Shown: piece after piece, positions 44,617 through 54,103 of the stretch
How positions within the stretch are numbered: the stretch's first letter is position 1
Layout of the letters: the number at the start of each line of letters is the position of its first letter
Source of the DNA: an uncultured Desulfobacter sp.
Lineage (GTDB): Bacteria; Desulfobacterota; Desulfobacteria; Desulfobacterales; Desulfobacteraceae
NCBI RefSeq assembly: GCF_963664415.1
Contig: NZ_OY761445.1
Location: forward strand, 2,196,501 to 2,260,500
Direction: 5' to 3'
Length of the DNA: 64,000 bases
The notes under the pieces: generated by a model
Database searches by the model: none
What the model saw: the letters and a program-made list of their open reading frames with translations, nothing else
Told to the model about the DNA's origin: nothing
Translations under genes and position numbers: made by a program

Positions 44617-46026
44617 TCAGGTCTCAATATTAATGGGATCACGGGTGGGTTGATGGGGAAAGCCGGTGATTGAGCCCATTTTGTCTTTATCCCGGTTAAA
44701 GGTGGGATTGCTCCGGACATATGCAAGAATAAGGTTTTCCACCTGTTTGAGACTGCTGATATTTGTACGTTCGTACCCATGGGAGGCATCCACGCCAAAT
44801 CCCACCAACGCTGTTCTGATATCGCTGCCCGCTTCAATGGCCGAGGCCGCATCCGACCGGTAAAATTCAAACAAATCTTTCTTAAAAAATATCTCGTTTT
44901 CCCGGCACAAGCGGACAAGTTTCCGGTTCAGATGATAGTCAAAAGGGCCGGATTGATCCATCATCACCAGGGTGGCGTCATACTCGGTGGAATTCTGCCC
45001 GGGCGCGGTCATGGCTGAATCAATGACAATCATTTCCGTGATATCGTTGTAGAGAACTTCCGTGGCGCCCACCCCGACCTCCTCATTGATGGTAAACAAC
45101 AAATGGCAGTCCACAGGCAGTTTTAAGCCGGAACGACGAATCGTCCGGGCTACGGATAACAGCACGGCAGCCCCGGCCTTATCGTCCAGATGGCGGGCAT
45201 TGATAAAGCCTTCCTGCTCATCAATTTCCGGAAAAGGGTCCACGGCAATAAAATCGCCTGCGCAAAATCCTTTGTCTTCAAGGTCAGCTTTATTATGGCA
45301 CCTGGCATCTACCCGGACTTCAACCTGGTCCCATGAGACCGGCTGGGTATCCACGGCATCCCCGTACACATGGCCGGAAGCCTTCAAAGGAATGATTCGC
45401 CCTCTGTATTTTTGGCCCTGGGTGAACACAGTCACCCGGGCCCCTTCGGCAAATCGGCTGGACCAGGTCCCAATGGGCCTTACAGCCAGCCGCCCGTTGG
45501 ATTTCAACCGGCTGACCATGGCACCCAGGGTGTCGAGATGTACGCATACGGCCCGGTCCAGGGCATCACCGTCACCGGACAGCGTGGCCCGGATGGCGCC
45601 GCGGCGGGTGACATTATAAGGGATATTTAGGATATCCAATGCCTGGCTTACGGTCACGGCTGCCTGTTTCAAGGCAGGCGATATCTCATCAGTCACATCA
45701 TGGATGGTCCCGCCGGTATGGAGGTTGGCAGTTTTGCGCACCACCACAGTGCGGCCCTTCTCAAGGACAGATTCATAATTCAGGCCCTCTTTGTTCAGGC
45801 AGCGAAGGGTTTCTGCGTCATCGGGAATGAAGCTTTCCCCGCCGGTGGCCGCCATCCGCCGCCGATTGTGTTTTGCGATCAGCTCGCGAATGGTGTGGCT
45901 ACCCGTACCGGTAATGGCTGGCGGCTTTCGCACGGCAGCTGCCACAACTTCATGATTGATCACAATAATTCTTAAATCCCGGCCTTTAACATAGGATGAG
46001 AATATCCGAGCAAATAACCCCGGCAC
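44617..46026 (-). pseudogene. Chimera: NAGGN-synthetase ATP-grasp piece fused in frame to M42 peptidase
   Basis: 470 codons from two genes. Residues 10-130 (GRDLRIIVINHEVVAAAVRK, GTGSHTIRELIAKHNRRRMA, VVVRKTANLHTGGTIHDVTDE) are the middle of N-acetylglutaminylglutamine synthetase. From NIPYNVTRRGAIRATLSGD onward the sequence is the M42 aminopeptidase of the same osmolyte operon, with metal sites CVHLDTLGAMV, ARHLDDKAGAA, FTINEEVGVG, VIDSAM and VDASHGYERT. The join follows ALDI. The synthetase's ATP-grasp end and roughly 45-50 N-terminal residues of the peptidase are missing. The peptidase part might still fold, since its metal ligands remain. Confidence 0.82.
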
Positions 46027-46192
46027 GTTCTATGGCGGTTTCAAGTTCCCCGGGTTCACTGATATCCACACTAATCCCGGCGCCCTGCTCTCCTCGGGCA
46101 GGTTTGACCACCCTGCCCTGCTGCTGCATGAAATTCATGGAACTTGCCATATCTTGATGTTGGATCTGTTCCGGGGTGCGAAATCTAACACT
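46027..46192 (-). pseudogene. Upstream fragment of N-acetylglutaminylglutamine synthetase
   Basis: Minus-strand frame FRTPEQIQHQDMASSMNFMQ, then GRVVKPARGEQGAGISVD and ELETAIERAGVICSDIL, ending at a stop near 46025. This is the ATP-grasp lid and nucleotide-binding region of the synthetase. A frameshift separates it from the chimera downstream. The GNAT acetyltransferase half and asnO are absent. Confidence 0.75.
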
Positions 46193-46321
46193 TTTTATCC
46201 GGCAATATTATACTTCGTATTCTATATATAAATATAATGAGTCCCTAAAATGACAGAACTTAAAAATTGTGATAAATGACAGGATACTTTCAAAAACGAT
46301 TGAACGGTGGAGCGTAGAAAA

Positions 46322-46660
46322 ATGCAACTCTATTTTATCACGAAATACTTTAAGGCCCGCAGGCTGGCCTTTGACGAAGAACAGAATATACTTTGGCTGG
46401 ACCCGAACTTTAAAGAACGGTTTCTTACGAGACACCAGGTGGGATTCAATCTGAATCTTTTAAGATCCATCAAAGAGTACCCGACCCTTTCTTCAAAGGT
46501 GGCCGTTGATATCCCCCTTGCCTATTTCACCTTGCATTTAAAAGACTTGAAAGTCGCCATCGGCGTTGATGAAGCGGGGTTAGCTTTTGTGAATACATTA
46601 AACATTCCCGATCCCCCAAGCATTGCAGGCAATCCAATCGTTCAAAAACCACTAACGTAA
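46322..46660 (+). CDS. Hypothetical protein
   Basis: 112 residues from ATG 46322 (GGTGGAGCG before it). No family recognised. It starts MQLYFITKYFKARRLAFDEE and reads as a small soluble domain of alternating strands (ILWLDPNF, VAVDIPLAYFTLHLKDLKVAI), ending in a proline-rich tail. Converges on the helicase gene with 16 bases between stops. Codon choice looks ordinary. Confidence 0.5.
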   Translation: MQLYFITKYFKARRLAFDEEQNILWLDPNFKERFLTRHQVGFNLNLLRSIKEYPTLSSKVAVDIPLAYFTLHLKDLKVAIGVDEAGLAFVNTLNIPDPPSIAGNPIVQKPLT

Positions 46661-46676
46661 ATACAGAACCTTGCTG

Positions 46677-49271
46677 TTAGTCGTTCATAGATTCAAGATG
46701 TTCCAAATGAGCCACGACCGCCCTGATTTCACCGTAGGAATAATCGTCACCCAATTCCTCTTTCATCTGGCTCAAATTTTTGTCTGAATCCACGACGGCC
46801 CCAATGGCCGCTTGTTTTTCTTTATCTTCCACCAACTGGTCCACAGCCAGTTCGCCCTTGGCAACAAAAGAACATAAGTGCCCTTGGATAGTGGTAGCGG
46901 CCAGCCCGCGCTCCTCGGCAATCTTTTCAACGGACAGACCGTCTTTAAACATCATCAAACTGATGTCCCGGGTGTTGGCTTGGGGGGCGGCCTTATCCGC
47001 GTCTTTGACTTTGTTGCTGCCGGTTCCCTGCTCTTTCTTTGGGTTCTGTTCTGCGGGACGCGGCTCTGGGGATTCATCGCCCGGAATTTTCTTTTCATTG
47101 CAATAGGTATCCACCATGGCCAGCAGCTCCTCGCCATAGCTTTCTACGGTGGCCGGCCCTACGCCTTTCAGGGCCTTGAGGCTTTTTGGGGACCGGGGCA
47201 GGCAGACGGCGATCTGAACCAGAACTTTCTGGTGGGCCACCTGGAACGCTTTGACATTCTGGGCAGCTGCGGTGCGGGTTCGCCATTCCTTCAAGGCCTG
47301 AAACATGTCGGGATGGGCAATGTCAAGTTCAGTGTAATCCGTGGTGGATGACGCAGCACTCTTTTTTGACAGGGTTCCCGGCGCATCCGCCATGGCTTGG
47401 GATGATACGGCCTTAAGATAAGCAGTTGTGGAAAAGCCGTCGGCACAGGATAAAATCCCGGCCCGTTTAACACGGACTTCGCGTTTTAAATTATCCAGGG
47501 CATTTGTCACCTGCTTGGCCAGAGCTGCATTGTCAGTATCCACAGCACCTTTTTCCAGCAGACGGCCAAACACCTGATCCAGGGTATTGCCGAACCAGGC
47601 ACTGGCCTTTTGCACCCGCTCCTGTATAACAGCACTTTTCTCCGGTAACGGCTCATTTGCCATCAACTGTTTCAATTGAATCTTAAATTTATCGCTCACC
47701 TGGAACACCTGATCCCGGGCACCGGCTTCCAATTGGTCAGGCTCGCCAAGACCGGGGATACGCAGTACATTGCGGTTGTCCCTTGCCAAGCGCAAAAAAT
47801 AAAAAAACAACCGCCTGAAAGATGAACAGTCAAAACATTTAAGCACCAGAGCCTGCTGACAGGCGGCCCGGGCGGATCTGAAAATCCCGGCAAGGTCCTG
47901 GTCCGGCGGCGCCGTCCGGTTCATGAACTCCACTACCACCGGGTCGGTCCCCAAAGCGTTGGGCGGCACAGGCGCAGTCAGCACCAGCCCTTCAAGACCG
48001 GTACAGCGGCTTAAGGCCACATAGACCTGACCGTGGGCAAAGGCGTTTTGGGCATCCACAATGGCCCGGTCAAAGGTTAAGCCCTGGCTTTTGTGAATGG
48101 TGACCGCCCAGGCAAGTTTTAACGGGAACTGCTTGAATGTCCCCACCACCTCCTGCTGGATGGTTTTATCTTCCTCGTTTACCTTGTACGTGACATTTTC
48201 CCAGTCCACCGGCTTGACTTCCACAACCGGCCCGTCCTTGGAATCAGACGCACTCTCCCCGGCCGATCTTCCGGCACTGCCCCGGCAGGCCACGGTTATA
48301 ATATCGGTCCCCACATGGGTAACCTCACCGATGGTACCGTTGAAATAATTTTTATCCGGGGAGGCGTCATTGCGCAGAAACATCACCTGGGCACCGGGTT
48401 TAAGGGTGAGCTGTTCGCCTGTGGGAAAGGCATGGGATGGAAAATCTCCGGTCACTTTTGCAGCCAGAGTGTGTGCCTTCTCCCCAAGCCGGGCAAGTTT
48501 CAGGCTATTAATAGATTCGGCTTTACGATTGTGCGTGGTCAGGGTAATATACCCTTGATCCGGGAGATCAGGTTTCACCTGCCGGTTAAGGATTTCAGTA
48601 CAGTGGCTGTCCATGCGGTTTTCGCGTACGGCATTAAGCAGGCGGATGAAATCAGGGTCGCTTTGACGGTAAACGGTCTCAAGCTCTATGGTCACCAACT
48701 CGGAACGGCTTAACGCCTGACTGGAGAAAAAATAGGGGGATGCATAATAGTTGGACAAAAGTTCCCACTCATCAGGTTTGGTCACCGGTGGCAGCTGGAA
48801 CAGGTCGCCAATGAGCAGCAGTTGAACCCCGCCAAAAGGCCGTTCATCCCGGCGCAGCCGCCGCAATACCGCATCCAGGGCGTCCAGCAGATCCGCCCGG
48901 ACCATGGAAATTTCATCAATTACCAGCAAATCAAGGCCGTTGATAATCTGTTTTTTTACCTTAGAGAATCTGAAAAACCGGCGGTTGTCTTGGGGCCGGT
49001 CACTTTGGCCGGGCAAAAAAGGCCCCAACGGTATTTGAAAAAAAGAGTGCAGGGTCACGCCACCGGCATTTACGGCGGCAACGCCTGTGGGTGCGGCAAC
49101 CATAAACTGCTTGGGGCAAAAATCCTGTAAAGATTTCAGGAATGTGGTTTTACCAGTGCCGGCCTTACCGGTGAGATAGATATGAGATAGGGTATCCCTG
49201 ACAAAGGCCTTGGCAGCCTGGATCTTCTTGTTGCCTTCAAAGGAAGGTAATGTGGATTTTGCAGCGTCCAT
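46677..49271 (-). CDS. PIF1/RecD-like helicase with HRDC and helix-turn-helix ends
   Basis: 864 residues. N-terminal helicase core: Walker A LTGKAGTGKTTFLKSLQ (residues 33-50), LLVIDEISMVRADLLDALD (Walker B), GGVQLLLIGDLFQLPPV, ELETVYRQSDPDF, and LAWAVTIHKSQGLTFDRA with YVALSRCT (motifs V and VI). The C-terminal half has an HRDC-like domain (RSPKSLKALKGVGPATVESYGEELL) and a RecQ-type helix-turn-helix (DGLSVEKIAEERGLAATTIQGHL). Predicted to unwind 5'-tailed DNA in repair or replication. Immediately downstream of a long inverted repeat. Confidence 0.88.
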   Translation of the reverse strand: MDAAKSTLPSFEGNKKIQAAKAFVRDTLSHIYLTGKAGTGKTTFLKSLQDFCPKQFMVAAPTGVAAVNAGGVTLHSFFQIPLGPFLPGQSDRPQDNRRFFRFSKVKKQIINGLDLLVIDEISMVRADLLDALDAVLRRLRRDERPFGGVQLLLIGDLFQLPPVTKPDEWELLSNYYASPYFFSSQALSRSELVTIELETVYRQSDPDFIRLLNAVRENRMDSHCTEILNRQVKPDLPDQGYITLTTHNRKAESINSLKLARLGEKAHTLAAKVTGDFPSHAFPTGEQLTLKPGAQVMFLRNDASPDKNYFNGTIGEVTHVGTDIITVACRGSAGRSAGESASDSKDGPVVEVKPVDWENVTYKVNEEDKTIQQEVVGTFKQFPLKLAWAVTIHKSQGLTFDRAIVDAQNAFAHGQVYVALSRCTGLEGLVLTAPVPPNALGTDPVVVEFMNRTAPPDQDLAGIFRSARAACQQALVLKCFDCSSFRRLFFYFLRLARDNRNVLRIPGLGEPDQLEAGARDQVFQVSDKFKIQLKQLMANEPLPEKSAVIQERVQKASAWFGNTLDQVFGRLLEKGAVDTDNAALAKQVTNALDNLKREVRVKRAGILSCADGFSTTAYLKAVSSQAMADAPGTLSKKSAASSTTDYTELDIAHPDMFQALKEWRTRTAAAQNVKAFQVAHQKVLVQIAVCLPRSPKSLKALKGVGPATVESYGEELLAMVDTYCNEKKIPGDESPEPRPAEQNPKKEQGTGSNKVKDADKAAPQANTRDISLMMFKDGLSVEKIAEERGLAATTIQGHLCSFVAKGELAVDQLVEDKEKQAAIGAVVDSDKNLSQMKEELGDDYSYGEIRAVVAHLEHLESMND

Positions 49272-49323
49272 AATCCTAATCTTATAACAGAAAAATCCAA
49301 ATTCTGTCTACTGCCCCTTAACA

Positions 49324-49399
49324 AACCACGGAAGACACGGAAAAACACGGAAATGGACTTGAGCGCTATGCGCTCTGTCTTTCAGTGTTTTCCGTGGTT
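49324..49399. repeat. Nested inverted repeat built from CACGGAA units
   Basis: Outer arms AACCACGGAAGACAC and GTGTTTTCCGTGGTT pair at 14 of 15 positions. Inside are further CACGGAA copies and a central perfect hairpin GAGCGC-TAT-GCGCTC. The element lies between the outer-membrane channel gene and the helicase gene. Such cruciforms may end transcription or be small mobile repeats. Confidence 0.65.
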
Positions 49400-49404
49400 A
49401 TAAA

Positions 49405-50847
49405 TCATTGTACAGGCAAAGCTGTGTTTTCCACAGCGTCACTCCGCTTGGAAAGCCACCCCCCGCCCAGGGCTTTATAAAGATTAACATAAGCATTGAA
49501 ATAGAGCTGCCGGTTCTGGGAATACTCAAGCTGGGCGGAAAACAGGGTGCGCTGGGAATCCAGTACTTCAAGATAGGAACTGACGCCCTTGTCATACCGC
49601 TCAAACGAAAGTTTATACGCATTTTCAGCCGCAGCCACCTTGCGCTGGGATGCGTCACTTTCTCTTCTGTAGGTATCCACTTCCACCAAGGCATCCTCCA
49701 CTTCCTTAAAGGCAGTGAGCACTACTTCCTGGTAGTTGAACAGTGCCTGACGGGTCTGCTCTTTGGCCACCTCTACTCTGAACTTACTTTTATTAAAATC
49801 AAATAAGGGCCCCAAAAGGCTGCCGCTCAGGTTCCATATCCCGCCGTGATTGGTGATATCGGACACCTCGGACGAGGCAAGCCCCAGAACACCGGTCAGA
49901 CTGATGGCCGGAAACCGCTGAGCCACAGCCACGCCGATTTTTTCGTTAGCTGCATGCACAAGTGCCAGGGCGCTTTTGATCTCAGGTCGACGCGCCAAAA
50001 GGGAGGCAGGCATACCCACAGGGATCATAGGGGGCAAAGGCTCCTTATCTAAAGCAACCACCGTTCGCACCGCCCCGGGCAAAGACCCCATGAGCAGTTT
50101 CAATCGATGCTCGGTTTTGGCAATCAGGCGTTCATAGGAGGGGATGGCACCTGCGGCCACTTCCAGCTGAATCTGGGCCTGGTTCACATCAATTTTCGGA
50201 ATAATTCCCTTGTCAAATCGTTTGGTAATTATGTCCAGGCCATCCTGGCGTGAGGTAAGGGTTTCTTTGGACATCTCCAGACGCTGACGATAGTCCAGGA
50301 GCTGATAATAAGCAGAGACCACATCGGCAATAAGCGAGGTGCGTACCGCCCAGGCCCCATAGGCTGACGCCAGAATCTGGGCATAGGCCGCAGTTGTGGC
50401 CCGTTTGAATTTCCCCCAGAAATCCAATTCCCAGGACAATGTGGGTGATATATACAAATTCTTATTGGTAAACGTAGATCGGGTTCCCGAATAGTTGCCC
50501 ACAAAGCCTCCGCCCCCAAGATTGAGAGCCGGGAACCTGTCGGCCCGGGTCATCCCGAAAGAAAACCGAGCCTCTTCAATCCGGCTTAATGCCGTTTTCA
50601 GATCCTGGTTGTTTTCAAGTGCTGTGGTCACAAGCTCATAGAGCACGGGATCTTTGAACAGCTCCCACCATTTTAAATCCTGATCCTGGCCGGCATCGTC
50701 CGGTGCAAACCGGTAGGCTGCCGGTACATCCACCACCGGGGCTTCAAAATCAGGTCCTAGGGTGAGACAACCGGACAGTCCGAATCCAGACAAAAGGACC
50801 AGTAGGACAAACAATGCGCGAATTGAAGATAATCTATTCATAACCAT
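49405..50847 (-). CDS. Outer-membrane efflux channel, TolC/OprM (NodT) family lipoprotein
   Basis: 480 residues. Lipoprotein signal with lipobox LSGC (Cys near 27), then TLGPDFEAP. Two OEP repeats follow, with the channel landmarks KWWELFKDPVLYELVTTALENNQDL, SRIEEARFSFGMTRADRFPAL, LSWELDFWGKF, ARRPEIKSALALVHAANEKIGVA and SYLEVLDSQRTLFSAQLEYSQNR. It is the only intact gene of an RND efflux operon whose adaptor and pump are broken, so it may now serve other pumps or none. Confidence 0.88.
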   Translation of the reverse strand: MVMNRLSSIRALFVLLVLLSGFGLSGCLTLGPDFEAPVVDVPAAYRFAPDDAGQDQDLKWWELFKDPVLYELVTTALENNQDLKTALSRIEEARFSFGMTRADRFPALNLGGGGFVGNYSGTRSTFTNKNLYISPTLSWELDFWGKFKRATTAAYAQILASAYGAWAVRTSLIADVVSAYYQLLDYRQRLEMSKETLTSRQDGLDIITKRFDKGIIPKIDVNQAQIQLEVAAGAIPSYERLIAKTEHRLKLLMGSLPGAVRTVVALDKEPLPPMIPVGMPASLLARRPEIKSALALVHAANEKIGVAVAQRFPAISLTGVLGLASSEVSDITNHGGIWNLSGSLLGPLFDFNKSKFRVEVAKEQTRQALFNYQEVVLTAFKEVEDALVEVDTYRRESDASQRKVAAAENAYKLSFERYDKGVSSYLEVLDSQRTLFSAQLEYSQNRQLYFNAYVNLYKALGGGWLSKRSDAVENTALPVQ

Positions 50848-50856
50848 AATTTTTTC

Positions 50857-53584
50857 TTACGCCTTCTTATTGGCCAAATCCCGTTTTTTCTCATACCGGC
50901 ACAATTTGCCGATCACCACGAAAAGCATGGGATATAAAAAGACCCCGAGCAGCGTGGCCAGACACATGCCGCCTAAAAGCGCCACGCCCATGACTTTACG
51001 CGACAAAGCACCGGCGCCCGTGGCCACCACCAGGGGTAAAATCCCAAGAATAAAAGAAAATGCCGTCATTAGAATGGGGCGGAACCGTATTTTTGCCGAC
51101 TCAATGGCCGCATCAAACAGGCTCATTCCCTCGTTGAATTTGATATTGGCAAACTCCACAATCAAAATGGCATTTTTGGCAGCCATACCAATAAGCATCA
51201 CAAGAGAAATCTGGGCAAATACGTTGTTTTCATAGGTCAGATCAAAAAACCGTGCCAAATAAACAAGACCTAATGCCCCGAACAAAGCAAAGGGTGTTCC
51301 CAATAGAATGCTGAAGGGCAGAGACCAGCTTTCATATTGGGCGGCCAGGATCAGGAATACAAAAATAAGTGAAAAGATAAAGATCATGGACCCGGTACCG
51401 GAAGCTGCCTTTTCCTGGTAGGACATATCACTCCAGGCATAGGTCATGTCATCAGGCAGCACTTGGGCACCCACCTCTTCCAGGGCCGTCATAGCCTGGA
51501 CCGATGTATATCCCTGGGCAGGGGTCCCGGATATTTCTGCGGCCCGCATCAGGTTGAACCGATTGGTGTAATCAGGGCCGTATACCTCTTTTACTTTAAT
51601 AAATGCAGACAACGGTACGGTTTTGCCGGCCTTGTTTTTCACGAAAAACTGGCCCAGTTTTTTGGCGTTGCGCCGATAGTCGGGTTCTGCCTGGATATAG
51701 GCCCGGTATAAACGCCCAAAGCGGTTGAAGTCGTTGACATAGGAACCGCCTAAAAACGTGCCGATGGCCGTGTAAATGTCATTAAGACCGACACCGGCCT
51801 TCAATGCTTTGTCCCGATTCACTTCAATAAGCTTCTGGGGCACGTTGGGACTGAATGTGGTGCGGATCGACCCGATCTCCGGGCGTTTTTTGGCCGCCGC
51901 AATAAACTGTGTGGCCTGATGCCCCAGATAGGCCGGAGTATTGCCCACACGGTCCTGGAGCATGAAGGTAAAGCCCGAGCCCGTACCAAGACCTGGGATG
52001 GCCGGTGGTGAAAAGGCAAAGACCTGGGCCTGGTTTACCCCAAAATAAAACTCTTTATTGACCTCATTGACCAGATCGTCGGCTGTCTTTTCGCGCTCAT
52101 CCCAGTCTTTAAGGGAAACAAACAAGAAGCCGTAATTGGGTCCCATGGAAGAGGAGAGCATGGAAAATCCGGTGGCATTGGCCACATACGCCACTTCCGG
52201 GTGTTTGGCGAGAATCTTTTCCACCTGCTTGGCCACGGCATCCGAACGCTGCAGTGACGCGGCATCGGGCAGCTGCATATTCACCATGAAATATCCCATG
52301 TCTTCTGTGGGGATAAACCCGCCGGGCAAAAGTTTGCCCACAACACCTGTTCCGCAGCACACGGCAACAATGAAAAGAATACCCAGAATCATCTTTCGCG
52401 CCACCATTTTGGAAATACTGGTATAGACGTTGGTGGATGCATCAAAGGCTTTATTAAATGCAGAAAAAAACAGCCCCAAAGGCCCCAAGCAGAGAGACCG
52501 GAATAGCTATGGTGGGGATCAGGGTGGCCCGCCAATCCTGGATAAAAATAAACACCACAAAAACCACCAAAGCCAGGGCAATCACAAGGGTTTCAATAAT
52601 TTCGTTAATGCCTTTGGTGATGGGTAGCGTGGCATCCAAAGAGACATCATACTGCATGCCCTTGGGAAAGGATTTGGACAACTGGGACATCACGGACCGG
52701 ATTTCCTTGGCCAGGTTTACGGCATTGGATCCCGGCGCCTGGTACAGGGCAATAATGGAACAGGGTTTGCCGTTCATACGAGAAAAGACATTATAGGACT
52801 CCACACCCAGCTCCACCCGGGCCACATCCCTAATCTTAACCTGCGCCCCGGTGTCTGTGGTGCGGATCACGATATCACCAAAGGCCTCTTTGGACGCCAG
52901 GCGGTCAGGTAGCCGGACGGTGTAGGTAAATTCTGTTCCTTTAGGCGCGGGTTCCGCCCCGAACTTGCCGCCCGGAACAATAATATTCTGGGCCTTGATG
53001 GCACTGGTGATTTCAGACACGGTCATATCAAGCTGAGCCAGGCGATCCGGCTTGATCCAAATACGCATGGAGTAGTCTGAACCCCCCAAAACATCCACGC
53101 GGCCGATGCCTTTCAATCGGGCCAGAGAATCTTTTATATTGATCAGGGCATAGTTGTTGAGTGCCACCAGCATCAGGATGTTGGGCAAAGATTTTTGCGT
53201 GGAAACCCCGAGTCGCTTTACCTCCTCGGGAAGTTTGGCTGTAGCGGCCGACACACGATTCTGCACAAATACGGTGTTCATATCCGGATCAGTACCGATG
53301 TCAAAAGAGACGTTAATGGTCATGGTGCCGTCATTGGCATTTACCGACTTCATGTAAATCATGTTGTCAACGCCGTTGATCTGCTGTTCAAGCGGAGTAG
53401 CCACCGAGGCTTCCACATTGATTGCATTGGCACCGGTATAGCTAGCCCGCACCTGAACGATGGGCGGGGTAATATTGGGATACTGCTCCATGGGCAGCTG
53501 CATCGCGGACAAAACACCCAGGATGATCGTCACAATCGCAATAACCATGGCGACAACAGGTCGCCGGACAAAAAAAGCGCCCAT
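50857..53584 (-). pseudogene. RND efflux pump (HAE1/AcrB-like), central deletion with frameshift
   Basis: The N-terminal 370 residues (RRPVVAMVIAIVTIILGV, QYPNITPPIVQVRASYTGAN, to RATLIPTIAIPVSLLGAFG) stop at 52454. The C-terminal 540 residues (GLFFSAFNKAFDASTNVYTS to the last helices) resume in another frame, overlapping by 35 bases. Around 135 residues are missing against the usual 1,040: membrane segments 4-6, with the paired aspartates that carry protons. The pump cannot be functional. Starts directly on the adaptor's stop (TAATG). Confidence 0.87.
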
Positions 53585-53946
53585 TAGCTTTCTTCCTGTG
53601 CTATACGTTCCGCTTTCACCGCTTTGGCCGTCACCTTTGTTCCGTCGGCAACTTTCTGCAAGCCTTCGTAGACGATGGACTCACCCCCAGAGAGGCCTTT
53701 TGTAATCAGAACAAAATTATCAACCTCCGGCCCCAGGGTAACATCCTGCTCCTTGATGGTGCCATCTTCACCCACCATAAACACCTTTTTAAGCCCCTGC
53801 AGGTCGGTGATGCAACGCTGGGGCACAAGAACCCCACCTTTAACGCTGTCGATCATGGCCTTGATCTTGCCAAACTGGCCGGGGCGCAACAGGCCGTTGG
53901 GGTTGGGAAACGAAAAATAGTTACGGATGGGCACAAATTTACACAA
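53584..53946 (-). pseudogene. RND adaptor (membrane fusion protein), N-terminus lost
   Basis: 121 codons matching the last third of an HlyD/AcrA-type adaptor: VPIRNYFSFPNPNGLLRPGQFGKIKA, VLVPQRCITDLQGLKKVFMVG, GLSGGESIVYEGLQKVADG. The signal peptide, lipoyl and hairpin domains, about 270 residues, are absent, and upstream DNA shows no trace of them. Ends on the pump's start codon. Confidence 0.8.
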
Positions 53947-54103
53947 AAAATACTAAATACCTACATCTTTACCCTACTTGACTATGAACACGATTGAGCA
54001 AAAATTATCGTTGCCATTCCTAAGTTTATTATACTATTGCCCCTGTATTTTAAACAATTTTTCTAAAAAAACTAGCAAAGAAACAACAAACAGACCATGG
54101 GCC

